Translations under genes and position numbers: made by a program
From: Pseudomonas tensinigenes
GTDB lineage: Bacteria; Pseudomonadota; Gammaproteobacteria; Pseudomonadales; Pseudomonadaceae
DNA length: 64,000 nucleotides
Assembly: GCF_014268445.2 (NCBI RefSeq)
Contig: NZ_CP077089.1
Span: 1,915,501-1,979,500, forward strand
Direction: 5' to 3'
Notes under the pieces: model-generated
Database searches by the model: none
Seen by the model: only the letters and a program-made list of their open reading frames with translations
What the model was told of the DNA's origin: nothing
Shown here: piece by piece, positions 18,464-27,132 of the stretch
Layout of the letters: each line of letters opens with the position of its first letter
Numbering within the stretch: the first letter of the stretch is position 1

Positions 18464-21400
18464 TCATATGAGATAAATTGCCCGCAAGTTAGGCCAAGTT
18501 GCACCGCCACTGCCCGCACTTGAATGCGTCCAGTTTGCCGTGTAGATAAAGCCCGGTCCATGAGGCCCTGGGGAAGTTGATAAGGCGGACGCAACAGTCA
18601 CTACCCAGTATGCTTTGGGGGATCCGTCCGAGATGAGGATGCCAGTGTAAAAAAACTCTCTAACATTTGAATCGTAGGGGAGCTGGATGGGACGGTACGC
18701 ATGACTCAACGCTGTAATGATCTTTATTATTTCCGCAGCGTTTTTATGGTCGATCATAGTTCCCCCTACGGCGCTTATGCCAGCCGCGGCTGCTATAGAC
18801 GTTGGAAATGTCTGCGCAGTTATTGCTAGTTCATAAACATGGGATGTCCTCACCTCGAAACTTATGGCCGCACTCATTGAATCTTTAACAGAGATTATTG
18901 TTGTGCCATTTCCGGTGCTACGGACAACACCTCTATCATCGACTGAAGCAATGGTTGGGTCTTCTGATTCGTATGTGTAGGGAGGAGTTCCTCCGCACGC
19001 GGCTCTACGCTCCATCGTCCCAATAGAATCGGCAGTTCGCGACCAGCGATTTTGCGGATCAGTCAAGACTACATTAGTACCATCCAAAATAAGGGGAGTG
19101 GTGTCGACGCAAAGTTTCGGCGTGGCCATGATGGTGTATCTCCTGATGGGGGCGGTCACCGCTTGATTTTCGTTGGTACTGCCGTCGTAGCTGATTTTGA
19201 ATTCAATCCTTAACTTGGAACCGTCCTTCAGTGTGCGCAATTCCTCAACAGGGGCCAGTGGTAACAATCCATTCAGGTCGCCAGACTCCACAGTGACGCC
19301 GTCATAAAACAGTCGCTCATACGGATTGTCGTTCTCATCGATTCCGCTGTAGCGCAGCCAGACTTTCTGGCCGACGGCAATCAGTGGCCACTTGGCGATG
19401 CGCGTGCGGGCATCGTCGGCAAGATCGGTGAGATCCACCTCCTCGTCGGTAGCTCCATCGATGGTCGGGGTCGGCAGCTCGGCAGCTTCCGTCGGGATCG
19501 CCTGCACGTTGAGAACAAACTCCCCCGACTTCGTCGAGGCACCGTTACGAATTACGGTGTAGAACACAGTCACCGCCTTGCCCAGATTGAAGGCCACCAC
19601 CGTGTTGGGGATGGGGATATCCTTTTCGCCCACCGTTCCCACTTCCACCGCTGTCGAAGTGTGCGAACCGCCGGCCGGGGTGCCGGCCGCGCCGGTCCAG
19701 GTGACGCTGATCTGGTCGGTGCTTGCCATGCCGGTGTAGTGCGGAACGACCACGGTCAGCTTGTCCTTGGCGGCGAACGGATTCAGGCTGTTGCTGCCAG
19801 CGGCTTCTTTGAGTGACGGTTGCAGTGGTGTCGCGAAAGCCTTGATCGTGTACGTCTTTATTGGCCCGACAATCGCGTCCGCTTCGACCTGACTCAAGGT
19901 CAGTGCCAGTTTGTAATGCAGCTCCAGATCTGTGTCGTGCCCCAGATCCTTCAAATAACTGTAGGGGATGACCTGCTCATATTTTCCGGTGTCGATCCAA
20001 GCCTGATAGACCGCGGAGCCCGGTACTTTCCACACCACGCGATCATGCTCATTTCCTTGAGCATTCTTGCCCTTGAGCACCAGCCGCACGGGGTGACCAG
20101 CTTTCATGAACGCCCACACCCCGGCGCGGAATGTCGCGCCCGCCGTGACCTTGCTCAGATCCAGCTCATCCCCCTCGGCCTGCACGATGCTGAGCTTGTC
20201 CAGCTCCGCAGCGGGCAGCGGTGTGACTGTCACCGTGAGCGCTAGCGATGGGAATTTGTGGGTTCCCTGCGTTACTTCGTATTGGAGCGTGAAAGTTTTC
20301 GCCGTGTTGCCGATGTTGGCGGCAATCGCTTCCGGCGGGATCAGAAATTCAACGCTGCCACTGGCGCCCCCCGGTTTGGGCGCGATGGTCGGAGAACCGG
20401 CGCCGGGCGTACCGGTCATGGTCAGTTGAATGCTGTGTTTGTCGCTCATGCCGGTGTAGGCCACGATTACCCGGCCACCGGTTTGGGCGTTGAGCGGTGC
20501 CAGGGTCACACTCGCGCCGGTGCCTGTGGCTTGCGGCATCTGCGGGAGCGGCAAGGGGTTTTCCAGCGCCACCCCGACACTGAATTCCAGCGGATTGGCA
20601 TAGCTGGGTTCACCCCCCGCCGCGCGTTTGATGTAATACGACGCCGTGACCGTGCCGCCTTCATTGCCCTTGATCAGCGCGGCCTTGATGGTGAACGGCA
20701 CCTCTTTGCCGGCGCTGAATTCGTTCAGTTTGATCGAGTCGCTGTCGGTGCCGGTTTTCGAGCCGACCCACTGTCTGAAGACCTCATCGCCCTTGACCGT
20801 GTTCAGATAAATCACGGTCAAGGTGGTGCCGTCGGTGTCGGCCGGCAGCACGCCGTCGACCACGCCGGCCACTTGCGGCTCCGGCAGTTCCAGGCGGGGT
20901 TCGCCGACTTGCAGGATCTCGGCGTGGATCGATTCGCGGATGGCGTGGGTGGCGTTGACCCGGTTCATCGTGCCGAGCAGCGAGTCTTCGATCAGCAGTT
21001 GGTAGTACAGCTCCAGTTTGCCGCCGTTGATGGGCGTCAGGTGCGCCGCACCGGGGACGTTGATGCGCAGCGGCTCTTTGGCCTCGATGTCGCCGTTGGT
21101 GATCGGGCGCAGCGGCAGGTCGGGCAGGTACGGGGTCAGTTCCGGGCGGGTGCCGAGCCAGAACAGCCTGATCGCCTGGCCGGCGGCGAAGGAGGTGTCG
21201 AAGGGGATTTCGATGCGCACCTGGCTCAGCGTCGGGTCGAGCGCGCCTGACACGGCGTCCAGTGCCACTGGGGCTTTAAGCCGCTGCACCTCGCCGATGG
21301 CGCTGATGAACTGGGTCCTGGCGCGCAGGTCGTCGGAGGCGTCGTGCTTTTTCAGGCGATAGGACAGGGCAATCTGGGTCTGGGCCAGTTGGCGCAGCAC

Positions 21401-22447
21401 GGCGTTGGGCACAGGAATTTCGGGGATGCTGGGCACGCTGAGGAGGACTTTTGCCGGTAACTCAAGATTGATCGGTGCCCCTTCTTTCGGGGTGCCTTTG
21501 ATCCGTACAAAAAGGGTGTCGCCGACCTCGAAGTCTTTTGGGGCTGGATGGGGGCGGTTCATGGCCACAACCTGCGCCGTGCCGTCGGCCTCGCCGAGTT
21601 TGTCGACGTCCAGTTTGTTGTTCAGCGCCTCCTTGAGCAGCGGTGCGCCCAACAGGGTCGTGTCGAGCGCCACCACTACGCGTTGTTCGGCACTCCAGTC
21701 CTCGGAGCGGTTATCGACCACATCGTAAACTTCGAAGGCCACGGCCAGACCGGCGTCGCCGGAATCGCCGCCCTCCTTGATGGTGTCTTTGTCGATGTGC
21801 ACGATGATCGGTGTCTGACCCGTTGCCTGTTCGTCGGTCAGCGGATCACTGAGGACAAACACGCCGCCCCAGGTCACCTGAATCACGTCGCCGACGGCGG
21901 CATTTGGATAAGGCGCCGCGCCAGCGGTGCCGATGGTGATCGGCACGCCAGCGGCGACGTTGTCCTGATCGATGCCGCCGTCGAGGATTTCCCGGGGGAT
22001 GCTCATGACAAGTTTGGAGTGGCCGGGCTCGTCATTATCGTCATCGCCACCGGGGCGGGTGAGTTTGACCCGCACGTTCATCACTTCCGAAGGCAGCTCG
22101 GGCGTCTGGTTCAGGCGGGTGACCGCGTAGGATACCGCAAACTGACCCTCGTCAATGCGTGACGCGGGCACAAACATCTGCAGTTGGGTACCGACTTCAC
22201 TGCGGTCGATGGTCTCCTGCAGCACCTGCTGGCCGGCGCCCCAATAAATCACCAGCTTGTCGCCCACGCCCATCGGGCTCCACGGCCCGGCGCGGCACAA
22301 CAGGCCCTGACGTGGAAAGTTGTCTCGCGCGGCGGCCAGGTTGATGCCCCAGACCTTGGGCGTCTCGGACACTGGCCCGGTGCGGCCGGGGATGTCGAGT
22401 TCCTTGAAGATCAGGGGGGTGTTGTCGGGCTGTCGGGTGGTGGACAT
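18464..22447 (-). CDS. Giant beta-repeat protein with divergent C-terminal tip (1327 aa)
   Basis: The start is the ATG at 22447 ([20 protein letters not shown]), with GGAG six bases upstream; an in-frame TTG 12 bases earlier lies on the ribosome site itself. The first ~860 residues parallel the 1348-aa paralogue almost domain for domain, including the acidic linker [12 protein letters not shown] and a nearly identical stretch. Instead of Ig repeats it then has two further island-type units ([22 protein letters not shown]), a BIG_2-like domain ([20 protein letters not shown]) and a C-terminal ~120-residue tip ([15 protein letters not shown]...[20 protein letters not shown]) that shares only a skeleton with the other lectin-like tips. 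No signal peptide. It is probably a surface binding protein with a different ligand. Confidence 0.85.
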   Translation of the reverse strand: MSTTRQPDNTPLIFKELDIPGRTGPVSETPKVWGINLAAARDNFPRQGLLCRAGPWSPMGVGDKLVIYWGAGQQVLQETIDRSEVGTQLQMFVPASRIDEGQFAVSYAVTRLNQTPELPSEVMNVRVKLTRPGGDDDNDEPGHSKLVMSIPREILDGGIDQDNVAAGVPITIGTAGAAPYPNAAVGDVIQVTWGGVFVLSDPLTDEQATGQTPIIVHIDKDTIKEGGDSGDAGLAVAFEVYDVVDNRSEDWSAEQRVVVALDTTLLGAPLLKEALNNKLDVDKLGEADGTAQVVAMNRPHPAPKDFEVGDTLFVRIKGTPKEGAPINLELPAKVLLSVPSIPEIPVPNAVLRQLAQTQIALSYRLKKHDASDDLRARTQFISAIGEVQRLKAPVALDAVSGALDPTLSQVRIEIPFDTSFAAGQAIRLFWLGTRPELTPYLPDLPLRPITNGDIEAKEPLRINVPGAAHLTPINGGKLELYYQLLIEDSLLGTMNRVNATHAIRESIHAEILQVGEPRLELPEPQVAGVVDGVLPADTDGTTLTVIYLNTVKGDEVFRQWVGSKTGTDSDSIKLNEFSAGKEVPFTIKAALIKGNEGGTVTASYYIKRAAGGEPSYANPLEFSVGVALENPLPLPQMPQATGTGASVTLAPLNAQTGGRVIVAYTGMSDKHSIQLTMTGTPGAGSPTIAPKPGGASGSVEFLIPPEAIAANIGNTAKTFTLQYEVTQGTHKFPSLALTVTVTPLPAAELDKLSIVQAEGDELDLSKVTAGATFRAGVWAFMKAGHPVRLVLKGKNAQGNEHDRVVWKVPGSAVYQAWIDTGKYEQVIPYSYLKDLGHDTDLELHYKLALTLSQVEADAIVGPIKTYTIKAFATPLQPSLKEAAGSNSLNPFAAKDKLTVVVPHYTGMASTDQISVTWTGAAGTPAGGSHTSTAVEVGTVGEKDIPIPNTVVAFNLGKAVTVFYTVIRNGASTKSGEFVLNVQAIPTEAAELPTPTIDGATDEEVDLTDLADDARTRIAKWPLIAVGQKVWLRYSGIDENDNPYERLFYDGVTVESGDLNGLLPLAPVEELRTLKDGSKLRIEFKISYDGSTNENQAVTAPIRRYTIMATPKLCVDTTPLILDGTNVVLTDPQNRWSRTADSIGTMERRAACGGTPPYTYESEDPTIASVDDRGVVRSTGNGTTIISVKDSMSAAISFEVRTSHVYELAITAQTFPTSIAAAAGISAVGGTMIDHKNAAEIIKIITALSHAYRPIQLPYDSNVREFFYTGILISDGSPKAYWVVTVASALSTSPGPHGPGFIYTANWTHSSAGSGGATWPNLRAIYLI

Positions 22448-22478
22448 GGGGGACTCCAAGGCGCATGGCGGTGGAGTG

Positions 22479-22525
22479 ATTCAACGCTGGATGGGGGATT
22501 TGCGCACCTGTCAGATCTGACAGGT
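22479..22525 (-). promoter_or_regulatory. Lux-box-like operator and promoter of the 1327-aa gene
   Basis: ACCTGTCAGATCTGACAGGT (22506-22525) is a perfect 20-bp palindrome. Minus-strand TTGAAT (22479-22484) lies exactly 21 bases downstream, followed by CACTCC. The start codon is 31 bases further. Box sequence and geometry match the other two giant-gene promoters. Confidence 0.75.
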
Positions 22526-22568
22526 CAAGGCTGTTTTCCGACGATCGGTAGCCTCGTTCGCCGCCCGC

Positions 22569-22964
22569 TCAGGATTTACGCAGCGTTTTCTGGCGCGCGA
22601 TATAGACCGTCACCAGCACCGCACTGGTCAGCATGAAGCCTCGCGCCCACGGTAGCGGCACCAGATAGCACGAGAACAGAATGCTGGCCCACATCAGCCC
22701 GATCGCGTAGATCTTGCCCTTGAGCGGAATGCCGTTGCCATCGAGGTAGTCACGAATCCATGGTCCCAGTCGTGGGTGTTCGACCAGCCAGCGATAGAAG
22801 CGCGGAGAGCTGCGGGCGAAACACGCCGCCGCGAGCAGGAGAAAAGGAGTGGTGGGCAAAACAGGCAGGAAAATCCCGATCACCCCCAATGCCACGCTGA
22901 GCCAGCCGATGGCCAGCAGGATGTAGCGCAACATCAGGGGGCGGTTGCCTATGGGATTGTCCAT
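22569..22964 (-). CDS. ybaN: YbaN/DUF454 family inner-membrane protein
   Basis: A 131-aa membrane protein of the DUF454/YbaN family. It has the hallmark GVIGIFLPVLPTTPFLLLAA followed by CFARSSPRFYRWL and HPRLGPWI, then two more hydrophobic helices (GLMWASILFSCYLVPL, GFMLTSAVLVTVYIA). I chose the ATG at 22964, ten bases after the stop of the upstream UPF0149 gene. An in-frame ATG at 23012 would overlap that gene by 38 bp, and one at 22934 also exists, so the exact N-terminus is uncertain. It is probably co-transcribed with UPF0149. The physiological role of the family is not established. Confidence 0.85.
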   Translation of the reverse strand: MDNPIGNRPLMLRYILLAIGWLSVALGVIGIFLPVLPTTPFLLLAAACFARSSPRFYRWLVEHPRLGPWIRDYLDGNGIPLKGKIYAIGLMWASILFSCYLVPLPWARGFMLTSAVLVTVYIARQKTLRKS

Positions 22965-22974
22965 AGGCCGGATC

Positions 22975-23562
22975 TTAGTGGTGACGTGGCTTGAGGATCG
23001 CCGGTTTTTCATCAGGCGCCTGGCACAGCAGGTACAGCGCGGTCAGGGCTTCCGGGATCTGCACGATCATGTCGTCCATCAGGTTGGCGTCTTTGGCGAT
23101 GTCTTCGAATTCCGGCTGTTCGTCGAACAGGCCCGAACCGACCATGATCGGCAGGAGCATTTCGCTGACTTCTTCTTCGGCGGTTTCGAACCAGGCCGCT
23201 TCACGCAGGAACACGCCTTCCATGAAGCCGATGCACCAGCCGCGCAGTTCGGAATCATCCGGCTCGTCGCCCAGATCCAGTTCGCATGGCAGTTCGAATT
23301 CTTCATCCGAAGCCAGTTGACGGGCGATGTGCGCCTTGAGGCCGATCAGGGTGGCTTCGATCTCTTCGCGCTGGGCGTCGCTGCTGTAATGCGGCTCTTC
23401 GGCGAACAGGGCGTCGATCCACTCACGCTCCGGTACGTCTTCTGCGCAGATCGACAGCGCGGTGAGGTAGCCGTGAGCGGCCACGTAATCCAGCGCCTCG
23501 TCATGCAGCTCGTCGGCGTCGAGGAAAACTTGCAGGCGGGTCAGTTGCTCAGCGAAGGACAT
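22975..23562 (-). CDS. UPF0149 (YecA/YgfB-like) family protein
   Basis: A 195-aa acidic, helical cytoplasmic protein. The UPF0149 signature is visible in the segment LRGWCIGFMEGVFLREAAWF, preceded by an acidic ELDLGDEPDDSELR and followed by LLPIMVGSGL. There is no C-terminal SEC-C zinc motif, so it is the short version. The start is the ATG at 23562 (MSFAEQLTRLQVFL), with AAGG ten bases upstream; the frame is open further upstream, but that extension runs into the inverted repeat at 23668 and reads like non-coding sequence. It is likely transcribed with ybaN. Molecular function unknown. Confidence 0.85.
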   Translation of the reverse strand: MSFAEQLTRLQVFLDADELHDEALDYVAAHGYLTALSICAEDVPEREWIDALFAEEPHYSSDAQREEIEATLIGLKAHIARQLASDEEFELPCELDLGDEPDDSELRGWCIGFMEGVFLREAAWFETAEEEVSEMLLPIMVGSGLFDEQPEFEDIAKDANLMDDMIVQIPEALTALYLLCQAPDEKPAILKPRHH

Positions 23563-23667
23563 TACGGGGCTACCTTGGGGAATAAACAATGCGGGAATTC
23601 TAGGCCTTCTTGCGCGCTCAAGCCAGCCGCATGGCAGATTTGACCTGCCATACCCTGCATACACCCT

Positions 23668-23751
23668 GTAGGAGCTGCCGAAGGCTGCGATCTTTTGATT
23701 TGCTTTTAATAAAGACAAGATCAAAAGATCGCAGCCTTCGGCAGCTCCTAC
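23668..23751. repeat. Long inverted repeat, REP-like type II
   Basis: GTAGGAGCTGCCGAAGGCTG + CGATCTTTTGATT and its inverted copy are separated by about 17 bp. A second copy lies at 41085-41166. It would form a stem of more than 30 bp. It sits between divergent ygfB-type and recQ genes. Confidence 0.85.
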
Positions 23752-23939
23752 ACAGGTATCAGCGATTGTATCGACGGGTGTCGCCCTGCGCAGGGGAGGC
23801 CTCGGGTATACTGCCGCGTTTTGCGATCCCTGCCCGCATTGCGCGTGTCACGTAATGCGTTCTTACGTTTTGTTTAAGCAGCCGTGGCTGTCCTGAACCA
23901 GCCTGTGCAGGGATGTTTCGGTAGATTTTTGGAGTTTTT

Positions 23940-26069
23940 ATGCTCGAACAGGCTCAACGCGTCCTCAAGGACATCTTCGGCTACGACAGTTTCCGTGGCC
24001 GTCAGGGTGCAATCATTGAGCGCGTGGCCAGCGGTGGTGATGCGCTGGTGCTGATGCCTACCGGTGGCGGCAAGTCCCTGTGCTTCCAGGTGCCGGCTTT
24101 ACTGCGCGATGGCCTGGCGGTGGTGGTGTCGCCGCTAATCGCGCTGATGGACGATCAGGTCGCCACCCTCGAAGAGCTCGGAGTGGCCGCCGCCGCGCTG
24201 AACTCCACCTTGAGCGCCGAACAGCAGCGCGATCTCGCAGCGCGGATCAAGCGCGGTGAAGTGAAGATGTTGTATCTGGCGCCGGAGCGTCTGGTGCAGC
24301 CGCGCATGCTGTCTTTCCTGCAAGGTCTGAACATCGCCCTGTTCGCCATCGACGAAGCGCATTGCGTATCGCAATGGGGTCACGATTTCCGTCCGGAATA
24401 CCTGCAACTGGGCCAGTTGGCCGAGATGTTTCCCGACGTGCCGCGCATCGCCCTGACCGCCACCGCCGACAAGCGTACCCGCGAAGAAATCGTCACCCGT
24501 CTGCATCTGCAGAATGCCGAGCGCTTCCTGTCGAGCTTCGACCGTCCGAACATCTTTTACCGCATCGTGCCCAAGGAGCAGCCGCGCAAGCAGTTGCTGG
24601 CGTTTTTGGCCGAGCGACGCAGCGACGCGGGCATCGTCTATTGCCTGTCACGCAAGAAAGTCGAGGAAGTCGCGGCGTTTCTCAGTGAGCAGGGCTTTCC
24701 GGCGCTGCCGTACCACGCCGGTCTGCCGAACGATCTGCGTGCCTTCAACCAGAAGCGCTTCCTCAACGAGGAAGGCTTGATCATGGTCGCCACCGTGGCG
24801 TTCGGCATGGGCATCGACAAGCCCAACGTGCGCTTCGTCGCCCACCTCGATCTGCCGAAATCCCTTGAGGCGTATTACCAGGAAACCGGGCGCGGCGGCC
24901 GTGACGGTCTGCCGGCGGATGCGTGGATGGCCTACGGTCTGCAAGACGTGGTGATGCTCAAGCAGATGCTGCAGAACTCCGAAGGTGACGAGCGGCACAA
25001 GCGTCTGGAGCAACACAAGCTCGACGCCATGTTGTCGTTGTGCGAAGAAACCCGTTGCCGTCGTCAGACCCTGCTCGCGTATTTCGATGAAGACATGCCC
25101 GAGCCGTGTGGCCATTGCGACAACTGTGTCGACGGTGTGCAGACCTGGGACGCCACCGAACCTGCACGTCAGGCCTTGTCGGCGATTTTCCGTACCGGTC
25201 AGCGTTATGGCGTCGGTCATCTGGTCGACGTGCTGTTGGGCAAGGACAACGAAAAAATCCGCAGTTTCGGCCATCAGCACCTGTCGGTGTGGGGCGTCGG
25301 CAAGGCGTTGAGCGAGAGCGAATGGCGCTCGCTGTTCCGTCAACTGGTCGCGCGCGGTCTGGCGGATGTCGACCACGAAGGCTATGGCGGCCTGCGTCTG
25401 AATGACAGTTGCCGACCGTTGCTCAAGGGCGAAGTCACGCTGGAGTTGCGCCGCGATCTCAAACCGCAGGTCACCGCCAAAACCGCCAGCAAGAGCCCGG
25501 CCAGCCAACTGGTACGCGGCGAAGAGCGCGAACAGTGGGAAGCCCTGCGCGCGCTGCGACGCAAACTGGCCGAAGAACATGGTGTGCCGCCGTACGTCAT
25601 CTTCCCCGATTCGACGTTGCTGGAAATGCTCCGCAGCCAACCGACTTCACTGGCAGAAATGGCCCGGGTCAGTGGCGTTGGCGCGCGCAAGCTGGAACGC
25701 TATGGCGATGCTTTCCTCGAAGTGCTCGGCGGCGAGGTCGAGGCGCCGAAAGCGGTGGCCGACGTGCGCCACGAGCTGATCACGCTGGCTCGCGCGGGGA
25801 TGACGCCGTTGCAGATCGCCGGTCAGCTGCAGTGCTCGGAGAAGAACGTCTACACCATGCTCGCCGAGGCGATCGGCAAGCAGCAGTTGTCGCTCGAGCA
25901 GGCGCTGGATTTGCCTGAAGAGTTGATGGGCGAAGTGCAGGACGCGTTTCTTGATGGCGAGGGCGAGTTGCCGTCGGTCGCCGAGGTTGCGGAGCTGTTT
26001 GCCGGGCGTGTGCCGGAGGGCGTGCTGTATTGCGTGCGGGCTGCGTTGCAGTCGGAATTCGAGATGTAA
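23940..26069 (+). CDS. recQ: ATP-dependent DNA helicase RecQ
   Basis: A 709-aa 3'-5' DNA helicase of recombination and fork repair. The Walker A is MPTGGGKSL (K45), with [11 protein letters not shown] (motif Ia region), DEAH at 138-141, TATADKR, and motif [12 protein letters not shown]. The RecQ zinc-binding cysteines (CEETRCRRQ...CGHCDNC) lie about 373-401, followed by the winged-helix RQC and an HRDC domain (about 530-605, [14 protein letters not shown]). The C-terminal ~100 residues after HRDC are a helical extension with a second helix-turn-helix-like segment ([20 protein letters not shown]). The start has GGAG seven bases upstream. A TATACT -10-like element lies near 23812. Confidence 0.97.
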   Translation: MLEQAQRVLKDIFGYDSFRGRQGAIIERVASGGDALVLMPTGGGKSLCFQVPALLRDGLAVVVSPLIALMDDQVATLEELGVAAAALNSTLSAEQQRDLAARIKRGEVKMLYLAPERLVQPRMLSFLQGLNIALFAIDEAHCVSQWGHDFRPEYLQLGQLAEMFPDVPRIALTATADKRTREEIVTRLHLQNAERFLSSFDRPNIFYRIVPKEQPRKQLLAFLAERRSDAGIVYCLSRKKVEEVAAFLSEQGFPALPYHAGLPNDLRAFNQKRFLNEEGLIMVATVAFGMGIDKPNVRFVAHLDLPKSLEAYYQETGRGGRDGLPADAWMAYGLQDVVMLKQMLQNSEGDERHKRLEQHKLDAMLSLCEETRCRRQTLLAYFDEDMPEPCGHCDNCVDGVQTWDATEPARQALSAIFRTGQRYGVGHLVDVLLGKDNEKIRSFGHQHLSVWGVGKALSESEWRSLFRQLVARGLADVDHEGYGGLRLNDSCRPLLKGEVTLELRRDLKPQVTAKTASKSPASQLVRGEEREQWEALRALRRKLAEEHGVPPYVIFPDSTLLEMLRSQPTSLAEMARVSGVGARKLERYGDAFLEVLGGEVEAPKAVADVRHELITLARAGMTPLQIAGQLQCSEKNVYTMLAEAIGKQQLSLEQALDLPEELMGEVQDAFLDGEGELPSVAEVAELFAGRVPEGVLYCVRAALQSEFEM

Positions 26070-26073
26070 TTTT

Positions 26074-26460
26074 GCCGTACCCTCACCCCAGCCCTCTCCC
26101 GGAGGGAGAGGGGGCCGATCGAGGTGTCTTGCGCCATACATCGACCTGAATGACCGAGTCGATTATGGATTCACCAAAGCACGTTCAAGTCGCTGAATAT
26201 CCCGAGCATCCCCCCATTCAGTCCCCTCTCCCTCCGGGAGAGGGCTAGGGTGAGGGCCTGCCAATTCTGGATTCAGCAGAGCACTTCCAAGTCGCTGAAT
26301 ATCTAAAGCATCCCCCATTCAGTCCCCTCTCTCTCCGGGAGAGGGCTAGGGTGAGGGCCGTCCAACTCTGGATTCAGCAAAGCACTCCCAAGTCGCTGAA
26401 TATCTAAAGCATCCCCCATTCAGTCCCCTCTCCCTCTGGGAGAGGGCTAGGGTGAGGGAC
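26074..26460. repeat. Tandem 101-bp repeats of the 'CCCTCTCCC..GGGAGAGGG' family
   Basis: Three units start at 26215, 26316 and 26417. Each has CATTCAGTCCCCTCTCCCTC, a GGGAGAGGGCTAGGGTGAGG arm, then GATTCAGCA...CAAGTCGCTGAATATC. An inverted copy (CCCTCACCCCAGCCCTCTCC) lies at 26079-26111. The third unit is truncated. The same family recurs at 38731-38973. There are no CRISPR-like unique spacers, since the intervening sequence is itself repeated. The remaining gap to 26570 contains the MarR operator candidate. Confidence 0.85.
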
Positions 26461-26524
26461 CTCAAGATGTAACGATTCAGTACAGACCGCCACTTGCCTA
26501 TAACTGCAGCTCATGCTTAGCTGG

Positions 26525-26535
26525 CTAATAATTAG
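26525..26535. promoter_or_regulatory. Candidate MarR operator
   Basis: CTAATAATTAG (arms CTAAT/ATTAG) lies 36 bp upstream of the MarR-family start, in an AT-rich promoter-like stretch. MarR proteins usually bind AT-rich palindromes near their own promoter. This assignment is inference. Confidence 0.35.
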
Positions 26536-26570
26536 ATTTTCTTTATTTTCAGTCTAACCGTGAGTGTTTT

Positions 26571-27005
26571 ATGCCGTTAACCGATCAACACCGCTTTGGC
26601 ATGCAACTGGCCCAGATGTCCCGTGGCTGGCGTGCCGAACTGGATCGCCGACTGGCCGGGCTGGGTCTGTCCCAGGCGCGCTGGCTGGTGCTGCTGCATC
26701 TGGCGCGTTTTGAAGAAGCGCCGACCCAACGAGAGCTGGCGCAGAGCGTTGGCGTCGAAGGGCCGACCCTTGCACGCTTGCTCGATAGTCTGGAAAGCCA
26801 GGGGCTGGTGCAACGCCAGTCCGTGATGGAAGACCGCCGGGCGAAAAAAATCGTTCTCTGCGCACCGGCGCTGCCGCTGATCGAGCAAATCGAAACCATT
26901 GCCACACAGCTGCGTCACGAGTTGTTCGAAGGCGTCGACGAGGCGGATTTGAAGGTGTGCATGCGAGTTCACGGGCACATTCTGGGCAACCTGGAAAAAT
27001 CTTGA
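26571..27005 (+). CDS. MarR-family transcriptional regulator
   Basis: A 144-aa winged-helix repressor. The DNA-binding domain, about 30-100, reads LAGLGLSQARWLVLLHLARF then TQRELAQSVGVEGPTLARLL (recognition helix), ESQGLV and a wing with MEDRRAKKIVL, the MarR DxRxxxxxLT-type wing. It is flanked by helices for dimerisation. The start at 26571 has only a weak purine stretch upstream. It stands alone: upstream is a repeat region, and downstream is a FimV-like gene on the same strand 127 bp away. The target and ligand cannot be told from sequence. Confidence 0.9.
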   Translation: MPLTDQHRFGMQLAQMSRGWRAELDRRLAGLGLSQARWLVLLHLARFEEAPTQRELAQSVGVEGPTLARLLDSLESQGLVQRQSVMEDRRAKKIVLCAPALPLIEQIETIATQLRHELFEGVDEADLKVCMRVHGHILGNLEKS

Positions 27006-27132
27006 GGCACATCCCCGTGCCGTATCTTTGAGAGATCGCGCTGAGCCGACTATAAGAACTACTGGGCAATATCGTGTTCGTACCGGATGTGCGAACGCAT
27101 AGAAGTCGGTTTTGCTTATTTAAGGGATGCTC

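Noticed and set aside
7249..22447. Diversity-generating retroelement acting on the C-type-lectin-like tips
   Set aside because: No reverse transcriptase gene, template repeat or adenine-biased variable repeat is visible in the window. The tips differ by whole-domain divergence.
26079..26460. CRISPR-like array of direct repeats
   Set aside because: Period is ~101 bp and the 'spacers' are themselves repeated (GATTCAGCA...CGCTGAATATC); no cas genes. It is a tandem intergenic repeat.
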